Shown here: positions 46,243 through 53,915 of the stretch, one piece after another
Position numbering within the stretch: the stretch's first letter is position 1
How the letters are laid out: each line of letters starts with the position of its first letter
DNA from: Succiniclasticum ruminis DSM 9236
GTDB taxonomy: Bacteria; Bacillota; Negativicutes; Acidaminococcales; Acidaminococcaceae
NCBI RefSeq assembly: GCF_900112895.1
Contig: NZ_FONL01000011.1
Coordinates: 1-64,000 of the forward strand
Reading direction: 5' to 3'
DNA: 64,000 nucleotides
The notes under the pieces: generated by a model
The model's input: only the letters and a program-made list of their open reading frames with translations
Told to the model about the DNA's origin: nothing
Databases searched by the model: none
Position numbers and translations under genes: made by a program

Positions 46243-46734
46243 ATGATGGAAAAATTACGGAATCCTAAGAATGTAAAAACCATTTCGCTGATTGTTGCGG
46301 CAATCTTTGTCATCGGCTGTTTCACACTGGCCATGAGCGCCGGCGGGTTTGGCAGCAGCGTCGCTTCTGCCGCGTCGAGTGAATCGGCTATCGGTGTCGT
46401 GGATTACCAGGTTCTTGTTTCTCAGTCCCCGCAGCTGGAACAGGTCCGTTCAGATATGCAGAAAGCGATTGCCGAGACCCGCAGGGAATTTGACAATAAC
46501 AGCCAGAATATGAATGAAGAAGAAAAAGAGCGGTATTACAGACAGATGCAGGAACGCCTCGCTACTAAGGAAAAAGAGTTAATGGATCCGGTTCTGACCG
46601 GGATCAACGATACTATTAAAAAGATTGCGGAGAAGAAAGGCCTGAAAGTTGTAGTTGATAAATCCACCGTGGTTTACGGCGGTACGGATATCACCGATGA
46701 AGTGGCCAAAGCACTGCAGAATCCGAAGAAATGA
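46243..46734 (+). CDS. OmpH/Skp-family periplasmic chaperone (first of three)
   Basis: 163 residues from ATG 46243 (46246 is equally possible; the promoter at 46171-46199 excludes an in-frame start at 46168). A hydrophobic N-terminal segment (about 16-35) serves as signal or anchor. A Skp-like body then follows: IGVVDYQVLVSQSPQLEQV, a coiled-coil arm (about 70-115), and the return strand LKVVVDKSTVVYGGTDITDEVAKAL (core VVVDKSTVVYGG). Skp trimers hold unfolded outer-membrane proteins after Sec export. A long N-terminal spacer with no lipobox suggests it stays membrane-anchored or is cleaved. Confidence 0.87.
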   Translation: MMEKLRNPKNVKTISLIVAAIFVIGCFTLAMSAGGFGSSVASAASSESAIGVVDYQVLVSQSPQLEQVRSDMQKAIAETRREFDNNSQNMNEEEKERYYRQMQERLATKEKELMDPVLTGINDTIKKIAEKKGLKVVVDKSTVVYGGTDITDEVAKALQNPKK

Positions 46735-46744
46735 TAATGCATGA

Positions 46745-46773
46745 AATGAGGCTCTGCAGGAGCCTCATTTTCC
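46745..46773 (+). terminator. Hairpin between first and second ompH-like genes
   Basis: A 10-bp perfect stem AATGAGGCTC (46745-46754) with GAGCCTCATT (46760-46769) and a 5-nt loop, followed by only a short T-run (TTTT). Probably an attenuator giving less mRNA for the downstream genes. Confidence 0.6.
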
Positions 46774-46794
46774 ATTGTAGAAGGAGGAAACATG

Positions 46795-47754
46795 ATGCGC
46801 TGGCTTTTGATAATTTTCACGGGTCTGGCGCTGATGCTTTCTGCCTGCAGTAAAATCGGAAGCGGGGAAAAGATCGCGGTTGTGAATTGGGAAAAAGTCC
46901 TGCAGGAGCATCCGCAGCATGCCCGTTTGCAAAAGCTGAAAGATGATTACGGCCTGCTTTTGGATAAGCGCAGGGAACAGGAAATCATCGGAAAAACCCA
47001 GATGAGCAGCCTGGCGAAACTGTATCAGTTGAAGCGGAACAGTAAGCAAAATTTCCTGTCGGCTGATTTTTTCACCCGCATGACGGAAAAACAGACGGCA
47101 GAACAGCAAAAACTGAAGCAGTTGAGCGATCAGCTCGCAGATCAGGTAGATAAAGAACTGGCTGCTGAAGAAAAGAAACTGGAAGAACATTACCAGCTGC
47201 GCCTGTTTAATCTGCGGCTTAAACTGGATACGGTCCGTATGGTTCCGGAGGACCGTAAAAAGGTAGAGTCGGAACTGAAAGCTGCGCGGGCTGACAGAGA
47301 CCGTGACCGGATGTTGCTGATGCAGCACAAGATGGGGCTGGTGAACCAGCGGATGCAGCCGCATATAGACGCTATGCGGCAGCGGCTGGATGCATACGCC
47401 CGTCAGCTGCAGGGGCAGATGATGGAAGAAATGAAAAAAGGAACGGATGACCCGCTTCTGCAAAAGGCTCCGGGGGTTCTGAAAGAACTGCTGGGTACAA
47501 TAGATGAGGAACTGGACAAGCGCCAGCAGGGCATTGAAACACTGGAAACCTCAATAAAAAAGGAGACGGAGAGCATCGTTATAAAGCTAGCGAAAGAACG
47601 GGGCTATTCTATCGTTTTTCATAAGTACCGCACCAATGTTGCGGCGGATGATGTGACCGGGGACGTAATTTCCGGTTTGAAAAAGCTGGGGGCCCGTGCG
47701 GAAGCGGCGGAAGCGTTAAACAAAAAAACGGCAGGAAGTTCAACAGGAAAATAA
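46795..47754 (+). CDS. OmpH-like lipoprotein with extended coiled coil (second of three)
   Basis: 319 residues (ATG 46795, 7 nt after GGAGG; 46792 adds one Met). The N-terminus is a lipoprotein signal with lipobox LSAC, so the mature protein is anchored by lipid. After IAVVNWEKVLQEHPQ, a long charged helical region (about 40-290) contains at least two Skp-like coiled-coil units, and the strand SIVFHKYRTNVAADDVT near 280 matches the OmpH return strand. It is about twice the usual length, perhaps a fused duplicate. It is likely to be a periplasmic chaperone or periplasmic spacer. Confidence 0.75.
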   Translation: MRWLLIIFTGLALMLSACSKIGSGEKIAVVNWEKVLQEHPQHARLQKLKDDYGLLLDKRREQEIIGKTQMSSLAKLYQLKRNSKQNFLSADFFTRMTEKQTAEQQKLKQLSDQLADQVDKELAAEEKKLEEHYQLRLFNLRLKLDTVRMVPEDRKKVESELKAARADRDRDRMLLMQHKMGLVNQRMQPHIDAMRQRLDAYARQLQGQMMEEMKKGTDDPLLQKAPGVLKELLGTIDEELDKRQQGIETLETSIKKETESIVIKLAKERGYSIVFHKYRTNVAADDVTGDVISGLKKLGARAEAAEALNKKTAGSSTGK

Positions 47755-47792
47755 TAAACTTGACAATAATTCAGGAAGGACGAGTAAAGAAC

Positions 47793-48200
47793 ATGAAAAA
47801 AGTAGTAGCGTGTCTGATGGTGGTATGTGCATTGCTGGCATTTGGCTGCAGCGGGCGCAATGCGGCTTTTGGCGTGGTAGACATTAAAAAAGTCGAGGCC
47901 GAAGCGCCGGCTGTAAAGACAATTAAAGAAGACCTGCAGAAGAAAGCAAAAGAACTGCAGGAACAGATGCAGAAAGAAACAGAAGGAAAGAGCCGGGAAG
48001 AAGCGGAAAAAATCGTACAGGATAAAAGAGCCCAGATGCAGGTTGCATCTTCTGAAGCCCAGGCCAAGCTGAAAGCGAGCCTGGATACTGCTTTGACGGA
48101 AGTTTCCAGGGAGAAAAACCTCGGCGCAGTCCTGGTCAAGGATGCAGTTCCTTCCGGTGGTGTGGACGTGACGGAAGAAGTTATTAAAAAGATGAAATAA
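47793..48200 (+). CDS. OmpH/Skp-family lipoprotein (third of three)
   Basis: 135 residues from ATG 47793. A hydrophobic signal ends in LAFGCS, an atypical but plausible lipobox. The body is Skp-like: FGVVDIKKVEAEAPAVKTI, then a helical arm (KAKELQEQMQKETEGKSR and onward), then LGAVLVKDAVPSGGVDVTEEVIKKM (core AVLVKDAVPSGGVDVTEEV). It lies directly behind the second OmpH-like gene and ends with a strong terminator. Two lipidated members plus one anchored member is an unusual set. Confidence 0.85.
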   Translation: MKKVVACLMVVCALLAFGCSGRNAAFGVVDIKKVEAEAPAVKTIKEDLQKKAKELQEQMQKETEGKSREEAEKIVQDKRAQMQVASSEAQAKLKASLDTALTEVSREKNLGAVLVKDAVPSGGVDVTEEVIKKMK

Positions 48201-48269
48201 TACGGGAATTCGCCGTAATTCGATCCTCTTTTCAAAATCGTAAAAGAGAGTATTTTTTGTTTCACCCAT

Positions 48270-48299
48270 AGCGGGCGGAGTTTCGTCCGCCCGCTTTTT
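48270..48299 (+). terminator. Terminator after the ompH cluster
   Basis: A 10-bp GC-rich stem (AGCGGGCGGA 48270-48279 with TCCGCCCGCT 48286-48295), 6-nt loop, then TTTTT. It separates the outer-membrane assembly genes from the lipid A genes. Confidence 0.9.
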
Positions 48300-48397
48300 G
48301 CTTGGCAAACATCATCGGAAAAGGTAACGGGAGCGGAACCGGCTAAACTATCCTTGATTATTAACATTTAAGATAAAAACAGAGGGGTTGTAGAACT

Positions 48398-49423
48398 ATG
48401 GAAAAGACATTACAGGAACTGGCTGCGTTTCTGCATGGCACACTGGAAAACGATGACCCTGGGTTACGCATTACCGGTGTGAACGGTCTGGTGGAAGCCG
48501 GACCGACAGAAATTTCATTTGCGATTCCGCCTTATGTGGAATTCTGTCATAAAAGCCGTGCCGGCGCCATGATACTGGCTCCGGGGGACAGAAAACTGGA
48601 CCGTCCTGTGATACGCGTGGAAAATCCCAAGCAGGCTTTTGCAGAACTTTTGGAATTGTTCCGCCCGCAGGAAGAGGTGGCCCGTGTCATCAGCCCGCTG
48701 GCGTATGTGGCAGAGGATGCTAAAGTCGGCGCGAATGTGGCCATCCAGGCTTTTGCGGTGGTAGAATCCGGAGCGGAGATCGGGGATGGGACGGTGATTT
48801 TTTCCCATGCGTATATCGGGCGCCACGTGAAGGTAGGCAAAGACTGCGTGATATATCCGAACGCTACGGTGCGGGAAAGCTGCGTCATCGGCAACCGGGA
48901 TATACTGCAGTCCGGCTGTGTCATCGGCGGTGACGGCTTCGGTTTTGTAACGAACAACGGGAAACATAACAAGGTGCAGCAGACCGGCAATGTAGTGCTT
49001 GGTGATGACGTGGAGATCGGTTGCAACTCCTGCATTGACAGGGCGACCGTTGGCAGTACGGTTGTCGGCAATGGGACCAAACTGGATAACCTGGTACATC
49101 TGGGACATAACGATGTGGTAGGCGAGAACAACCTGTTTGTGGCTATGGTAGGAATCCCCGGTAGCGTAACCATAGGCAATAACAATACCTTTGGCGGGCA
49201 GGCTGCTACGGTGGGGCATATCACCATCGGCAGCAACAACACGATGGCAGGCCGCTGCGGCGTCATCAGCGACGTGGGGGATAACCAGGTATTGGCCGGA
49301 TTCCCGCACATGTCCCATGTGGAGTGGCTGCGCCAGCAGTCCAAACTGCGAAAGCTTAATGAGTTGATGAAAACAGTCAAAGCCCTGCAGAAAGAAATTG
49401 CAGAGCTGAAGCAAAATAAATAA
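48398..49423 (+). CDS. lpxD: UDP-3-O-(3-hydroxyacyl)glucosamine N-acyltransferase
   Basis: 341 residues. It adds the second hydroxyacyl chain (third step of lipid A synthesis). The N-terminal uridine-binding domain (about 1-100, AGPTEISFAIPPYVEF) is followed by left-handed beta-helix hexapeptide repeats (AEDAKVGANVAIQAFAVVESGAEIG and many more). The catalytic-type histidine lies in NLVHLGHNDVVGENN, and the C-terminal helix is typical. It starts the lipid A block. GAGGGG precedes the ATG. Confidence 0.94.
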   Translation: MEKTLQELAAFLHGTLENDDPGLRITGVNGLVEAGPTEISFAIPPYVEFCHKSRAGAMILAPGDRKLDRPVIRVENPKQAFAELLELFRPQEEVARVISPLAYVAEDAKVGANVAIQAFAVVESGAEIGDGTVIFSHAYIGRHVKVGKDCVIYPNATVRESCVIGNRDILQSGCVIGGDGFGFVTNNGKHNKVQQTGNVVLGDDVEIGCNSCIDRATVGSTVVGNGTKLDNLVHLGHNDVVGENNLFVAMVGIPGSVTIGNNNTFGGQAATVGHITIGSNNTMAGRCGVISDVGDNQVLAGFPHMSHVEWLRQQSKLRKLNELMKTVKALQKEIAELKQNK

Positions 49424-49435
49424 TCCGGAGAGAGT

Positions 49436-50326
49436 ATGCTCACATATTACGTAATGAAACTGGTCAGCAAAATATTCTGCCTGCTTCCCCGGAGTGTGGG
49501 AATGGCCTTTGGTAGCCTGTTGGGCAGGGTGGCGCCGCTTTTTGTGGAGGAATGGCGCATGAAGATGGCGGCGGCTAACGTGCAGGAATGCCTCGGGGTA
49601 TCACCGGAGGAAGCCCGGAAGATTGCCCGTCAGAGCGTAGTCAAGTTTGGCCGCATGATTGTGGAAGTGCTGCGGTTTCCGCTGTTGAACAGGGATACGA
49701 TACACTCTGTTGTGAAAACGGATGGCCTGGAGTACCTGGAAGAGGCTTACGCCAAAGGAAAAGGGGCCCTGATGTGTACCGGGCATTTCGGCAACTGGGA
49801 ATTGCTGGGGGCGACCGTTGCCCTGCACGGTTATCCGATGCTGAGTATCGCCAGAAAACAGAATAACGGTGCAATGGACCGCTTCATTAACGAATACCGT
49901 GAGATCGTAGGGCAGAAAGTAGCCTACAACCAGGGTAAGGAAGGGATCCTGGCCATGGGGCGGTATCTGAAAGAAAAACATCTGTTAGGCATTTTGTATG
50001 ACCAGGATACCAACGACACAGGCGTTAAAACTGTTCTGTTCGGGAAAGAAGTGATTACGCCGGCAGGTCCTGCAGTTTTCAGCCGGACCTTTGGCTGTCC
50101 GATCCTGCCTATTTTCATGCATTACGATGAAGACGGCAGCTGCCGTGCTAAAATCTATCCGCCGCTGTACGCAGAAAAGACAAAGGATAAAGACAGGGAC
50201 CTCTCCCGGGTGACAGAGAAGATGATGGCAATCCTGGAGCAGGAAATCAGGGAAAACCCGCCTATGTGGTTCTGGGTGCATGACCGTTGGAAAGACGGCA
50301 AGAAACGGTTCAGACCGAAAAAATAG
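49436..50326 (+). CDS. LpxL-type lipid A acyltransferase
   Basis: 296 residues of the lysophospholipid/lauroyl acyltransferase family, with an N-terminal membrane-associated helix and the catalytic HX4D/E motif in CTGHFGNWELLG. The block SIARKQNNGAMDRFINEYRE (core ARKQNNGAMDRF), LLGILYDQDTNDTGV, ITPAGPAVFSRTFGCPILPIF (core TPAGPAVFSR) and MWFWVHDRWK match HtrB/LpxL. It adds a secondary acyl chain to Kdo2-lipid A. A paralogue is encoded at 62782-63684. It lies between lpxD and lpxC. Confidence 0.87.
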   Translation: MLTYYVMKLVSKIFCLLPRSVGMAFGSLLGRVAPLFVEEWRMKMAAANVQECLGVSPEEARKIARQSVVKFGRMIVEVLRFPLLNRDTIHSVVKTDGLEYLEEAYAKGKGALMCTGHFGNWELLGATVALHGYPMLSIARKQNNGAMDRFINEYREIVGQKVAYNQGKEGILAMGRYLKEKHLLGILYDQDTNDTGVKTVLFGKEVITPAGPAVFSRTFGCPILPIFMHYDEDGSCRAKIYPPLYAEKTKDKDRDLSRVTEKMMAILEQEIRENPPMWFWVHDRWKDGKKRFRPKK

Positions 50327-50344
50327 AATGTTGAGGGAATGTAT

Positions 50345-51175
50345 ATGGAAAAACAGGTAACATTAGCGGCCGGAATAAGTTATTCCGGCGCGGGGCTGCA
50401 TTCCGGGAAAGATGTGACCATGACATTAAAGCCGGGCAAGCCGGATACTGGTATTGTTTTTATCCGGACGGATCTGCCGGGGACACCGGAGATCCATGCC
50501 CGCGGGGAACTGGTTACTTCCACGCTGAAAGCAACGACCCTTAGTGAAAACGGTGCCCAGGTCTTTACTGTGGAGCACTTGCTGGGAGCGCTGTTTGCCA
50601 TGGGAATCGACAACTGCCGGATTGAAATGGATTCGCCGGAACCGCCGGTAACAGACGGCAGCGGGCTTGTGTTCGCGCAACTGGTACAACAGGCCGGGCG
50701 GGCGGAACAGGACGCGGAAAGAAAGATATGCGTGATTGACAGGGCCTTTTCTGTATATGACGGGGACAAGTTTATGATGATACTCCCTTATGACGGGACG
50801 CGGATATCCTTTACATCCGTCAATCCGCATCCGTTGCTGGGGACCCAGTATTTTGACCTGTTGTTGACGGAAGAGACTTTTTTGAAAGAAATTGCGCCGG
50901 CCCGTACTATCGGCTTCATGCATGAAGTGGAACAAATGCGGAAGATGGGGCTGGGACTGGGTGGAAATCTGGAAAACGCGCTGGTGTATGATGACACAAA
51001 GTGCCTTTCCGTACCCCGGTTTCCGGATGAACTGGTAAGGCATAAGATCCTGGATGTGTTAGGGGATCTGTCCCTGATCGGTCCCTGGAAAGGGCATGTT
51101 ATTGCAGTAAAATCAGGACATTCATATAATTCGCAGCTGGCAAAACAAATTATTGCTTACAGGGAGGGTAAATAA
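50345..51175 (+). CDS. lpxC: UDP-3-O-acyl-N-acetylglucosamine deacetylase
   Basis: 276 residues from ATG 50345, 7 nt after GAGGG (ATG 50339 has spacing too short). This zinc hydrolase performs the committed step of lipid A synthesis. The zinc ligands are visible: His78 in VEHLLGALFAMGIDN, and His/Asp in RHKILDVLGDLSLIG (two residues about four apart); the catalytic His is in SGHSYNSQLAK. Other landmarks are SGAGLHSGKDV and ARTIGFMHEVEQMR. Its stop shares an A with the fabZ ATG (TAATG), so the two are coupled. In some relatives lpxC and fabZ are fused. Confidence 0.96.
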   Translation: MEKQVTLAAGISYSGAGLHSGKDVTMTLKPGKPDTGIVFIRTDLPGTPEIHARGELVTSTLKATTLSENGAQVFTVEHLLGALFAMGIDNCRIEMDSPEPPVTDGSGLVFAQLVQQAGRAEQDAERKICVIDRAFSVYDGDKFMMILPYDGTRISFTSVNPHPLLGTQYFDLLLTEETFLKEIAPARTIGFMHEVEQMRKMGLGLGGNLENALVYDDTKCLSVPRFPDELVRHKILDVLGDLSLIGPWKGHVIAVKSGHSYNSQLAKQIIAYREGK

Positions 51176-51612
51176 TGGCTATTACACTGGATGTTACCGA
51201 AATCAAGAAAATTCTGCCGCATCGTTTTCCCATGCTTCTGGTAGACCGGATTCTGGATCTGGAACCCATGAAATGGGCCGTTGGCATCAAGAATATTTCA
51301 GTGAATGAGATGCAGTTCCTGGGACATTTTCCCGATAACCCTATCATGCCTGGCGTACTGTTGATCGAAGCCATGGCTCAGGTAGGCGGGGTGGCTATGC
51401 TGTATCCGCCGGAAAACCGGGGCAAGATCGCGGTTTTTGCCAAGATTGACAAAGTCCGCTTCCATAAGCAGGTGGTTCCCGGTGACCAGGTAGTGACCCG
51501 GGCGGAAGTGGTGAAGATCCACGGCAATATGGGCGTGATCCACTGTGCCGGCAAGGTAGACGGGGAACTGGCCTGCGAATGCGACTGCTTCTTTGCAATC
51601 CAGGACAAATAA
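51175..51612 (+). CDS. fabZ: 3-hydroxyacyl-ACP dehydratase FabZ
   Basis: 145 residues, a hot-dog fold dehydratase of fatty-acid elongation. The catalytic His51 lies in LGHFPDNPIMPGVLLIEAMAQ (core GHFPDNPIMPGVL), with Glu65 in the following helix. N-terminal ILPHRFPMLLVDRI is typical. It competes with LpxA for 3-hydroxyacyl-ACP, so its linkage to lpxC helps balance phospholipid and lipid A synthesis. It overlaps lpxC by one base. Confidence 0.96.
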   Translation: MAITLDVTEIKKILPHRFPMLLVDRILDLEPMKWAVGIKNISVNEMQFLGHFPDNPIMPGVLLIEAMAQVGGVAMLYPPENRGKIAVFAKIDKVRFHKQVVPGDQVVTRAEVVKIHGNMGVIHCAGKVDGELACECDCFFAIQDK

Positions 51613-51926
51613 AGAATACTGTAGGCGAAATCACGGCAACACAGAAATAACAAGAATCCGATTTCCTGTTACCGGATAAAAAAGAAGAAAATTGAAGAAA
51701 AAAAGTAATATTGCCTATTAAAAGTAATACAATACAGGATAAACGGAAAATTTGGCAGAATATGAAATAAAACGGGAAACAAAAAAACACGGGTTTACAG
51801 GATTATATTTTTTAAAGTATTAGCATGTGGGAATTTTTGTGCTTTTCTTTTTTGGCGTTGTACAAAAATTTTGCAGACAACATTCGATAAGGATGATGAG
51901 GGGTCTGACTTCAGGGGAGTGAGGAA
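51613..51926 (+). other. AT-rich intergenic spacer between fabZ and lpxA
   Basis: 314 nt with no credible gene, distinctly A-rich compared with its neighbours. It holds a direct repeat AAAAGTAATA at 51701-51710 and again (with one base less at the end) at 51720-51729. It also has an inverted repeat AATTTTTGTGC (51832-51842) with GTACAAAAATT (51860-51870), 10 of 11 positions paired. A promoter for lpxA is likely here, but I find no convincing pair of hexamers. No tRNA-like or riboswitch structure is seen. Confidence 0.5.
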
Positions 51927-52730
51927 ATGGCATCGGTAGTTACGCCGTTACAGAAGATACACGAGACTGCGATTATTGAGAAGGGCGCAGAAATCGGTAA
52001 AAATGTGGTAATTGGTCCGTATGCGGTGATAAAACATGACGTGGTATTGGGGGATGGCTGCATTGTAGGTCCGCATGTAGTGATCCATCCGTATACAACG
52101 ATTGGCAAAGACTGTAAGTTTTTCCCGGGGGCTTCTATCGGCAGCGTTCCCCAGGATCTGAAGTTTAAAGGGGAACGCAGCTATACCGTAATCGGCGACC
52201 GGGGCGTTTTCCGCGAATGCGTCACCGTGAGCCGTGCCTGCGGGGAAGGAAACGAGACCCGCATCGGCAACGATATCCTGATGATGGCTTATACCCATAT
52301 TGCCCACAACTGTATCGTGGGCAACAACGTGATCATGTCCAACGTGGCTACCCTGGCAGGCCATGTGGTCGTGGAAGACCGGGCCGTCATCGGCGGTCTG
52401 GCCGCGGTGCATCAGTTCTGCCGTATCGGGCGGAACGCCATGGCCGGTGGCATGAGCAGAATTTCCCAGGATATTCCGCCGTTTATGCTGGTAGCGGGGG
52501 ATCCTGCTTTTGTAGCAGGCCTGAACAGCGTGGGTCTGGCCCGGGCCGGGATGCCGCTGGAAGTCCGCACCCAGCTGAAAAAAGCGTTCCGGATCCTGTA
52601 CCGCAGCGGGCTTTCGCTGGAAGAAGCGGTAGCAACCATGGAGCAGGAACTGGACAGCAGCGAGCCGGTGGAACATCTGATGCGGTTCCTGCGTAATGCG
52701 GAACGGGGCATCATCCATACGCGTAAATAG
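51927..52730 (+). CDS. lpxA: UDP-N-acetylglucosamine O-acyltransferase
   Basis: 267 residues. It performs the first step of lipid A synthesis. A left-handed beta-helix of hexapeptide repeats fills residues about 8-190 ([23 protein letters not shown] and so on), with the catalytic His in [15 protein letters not shown] (equivalent of His125), [15 protein letters not shown] and a helical C-terminal domain. The sequence [14 protein letters not shown] is a clear LpxA block. GAGTGAGG precedes the ATG. Following lpxI and lpxB complete the disaccharide assembly. Confidence 0.95.
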   Translation: MASVVTPLQKIHETAIIEKGAEIGKNVVIGPYAVIKHDVVLGDGCIVGPHVVIHPYTTIGKDCKFFPGASIGSVPQDLKFKGERSYTVIGDRGVFRECVTVSRACGEGNETRIGNDILMMAYTHIAHNCIVGNNVIMSNVATLAGHVVVEDRAVIGGLAAVHQFCRIGRNAMAGGMSRISQDIPPFMLVAGDPAFVAGLNSVGLARAGMPLEVRTQLKKAFRILYRSGLSLEEAVATMEQELDSSEPVEHLMRFLRNAERGIIHTRK

Positions 52731-52838
52731 CAGGCGCGCGGTTAAAAGCAGGAAAAAGGCAGCAAACTCTTTCAAAACAGTTAAGTGAAGGCAGCGGATC
52801 GTTTCGCTGCCTTTAAATCATAAATGGGTGGTATACAT

Positions 52839-53663
52839 ATGGAAACCTTGGGTTTACTGGCCGGAATCGGTCATCTGCCGGTTGATGTGGCACAGTCCGC
52901 AAAGAAGCTGGGATATAAAGTCGTCGCTATTGCTGTGGTTCCGGAAACGGATCCGGAACTCCCGGAAAACGCGGATGTGTTTTATACCATCAACGTGGGC
53001 AAGGTGGGAAAGATCCTCCAGACGCTGAAGCAGAATGATGTAAAGAACGTAACCATGATTGGCAAGGTCACGAAAGAAGTGTTATATAAAACCGGGGTGG
53101 TGATCCCGGATCTGACCACCATCAGGGTACTGGCATCCCTTCCCGACCGGAAGGATGATACCATTATGAACGCCATTGTAAAACTTATCGAAGATGCCGG
53201 CATGCATGTGATGGACCAGACAGTGCTGGTCCGGCCGCTACTGCCGGAACCGGGCGTGCTGACGAAACGGAAACCGACGGAACAGGAATGGAAAGACATG
53301 CAGTTCGGCTTCCGTATGGCCAAGGAACTGGGGCGTCTGGACATCGGGCAGACGGTAGTAGTAAAAAACCAGGCGGTCATGGCCCTGGAAGCCATTGAGG
53401 GAACCGATGCCTGCATTCTGCGGGGAGGCTTTCTCGGCAAGGGCGGCGTCATCGTGGCCAAAACAGCCAAGCCTGCCCAGGATAACCGTTTCGATATGCC
53501 CAGCGTGGGAACCACCACGCTGACTTCCATGATTCATGCGGGGGCCACTGGTATTGTGATTGAAGCGGGCCGGACCTTGCTGGTGGACCGCAAACGCACA
53601 CTGGCCATGGCGGACGAAAAAGGCATAAGCATTGTTTCCCTGAGTGAATCGGAACTGGTTTGA
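52839..53663 (+). CDS. lpxI: UDP-2,3-diacylglucosamine pyrophosphatase LpxI
   Basis: 274 residues from ATG 52839, 7 nt after GGTGG (ATG 52824 is an alternative). DUF1009 family, the functional replacement of LpxH that hydrolyses UDP-diacylglucosamine to lipid X and UMP. Landmarks are LGLLAGIGHLPVDVA at the N-terminus, IGKVTKEVLY, the C-terminal blocks GTDACILRGG, KTAKPAQDNRFDMPSVGTTTL (core PAQDNRFDMPSVG), and the ending HAGATGIVIEAGRTLLVD (core GATGIVIEAG). The LpxI type is the expected one in diderm Firmicutes. It lies between lpxA and lpxB. Confidence 0.92.
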   Translation: METLGLLAGIGHLPVDVAQSAKKLGYKVVAIAVVPETDPELPENADVFYTINVGKVGKILQTLKQNDVKNVTMIGKVTKEVLYKTGVVIPDLTTIRVLASLPDRKDDTIMNAIVKLIEDAGMHVMDQTVLVRPLLPEPGVLTKRKPTEQEWKDMQFGFRMAKELGRLDIGQTVVVKNQAVMALEAIEGTDACILRGGFLGKGGVIVAKTAKPAQDNRFDMPSVGTTTLTSMIHAGATGIVIEAGRTLLVDRKRTLAMADEKGISIVSLSESELV

Positions 53664-53758
53664 CGGAAACCGGCAATGCGATTTTCTCGTATATGCGTTG
53701 GCAGGAACATATCGTGACAGGGCCGGCGTTCACAAAAAATGAAATATTTATGGAATCA

Positions 53759-53790
53759 GCAGCTGAAAGGTTTATTCAGCTGCTTTTTTG
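53759..53790 (+). terminator. Terminator after lpxI
   Basis: A 9-bp stem GCAGCTGAA (53759-53767) with TTCAGCTGC (53775-53783), 7-nt loop, then TTTTTT. The lpxB promoter overlaps its right arm. Confidence 0.85.
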
Positions 53791-53799
53791 TGTTATAAT
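53771..53799 (+). promoter_or_regulatory. Promoter ahead of lpxB, overlapping the terminator
   Basis: TGTTATAAT is an extended -10 with perfect TATAAT (53794-53799). The -35 is weak (TTTATT, 53771-53776) with a 17-nt spacer. A terminator and the next promoter interleave here. Confidence 0.5.
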
Positions 53800-53835
53800 A
53801 AGATGATTTAGTATGTATAAAAATGGATAATTGTT

Positions 53836-53896
53836 GGCTGCGGCAGGAAACCTTCCTGACAGGGTAAGTTTTGCATTAAAAATTCCTGCAACAGCC
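53836..53896 (+). promoter_or_regulatory. Leader hairpin upstream of lpxB
   Basis: GGCTG.GCAGGAA (53836-53849) pairs with TTCCTGC.CAGCC (53883-53896), 12 bp with a 2x2 internal loop and a 33-nt loop. It ends 19 nt before the lpxB ATG. No U-tract; it may insulate or regulate translation. Confidence 0.5.
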
Positions 53897-53915
53897 AGCA
53901 GTACACAGGGGTATC

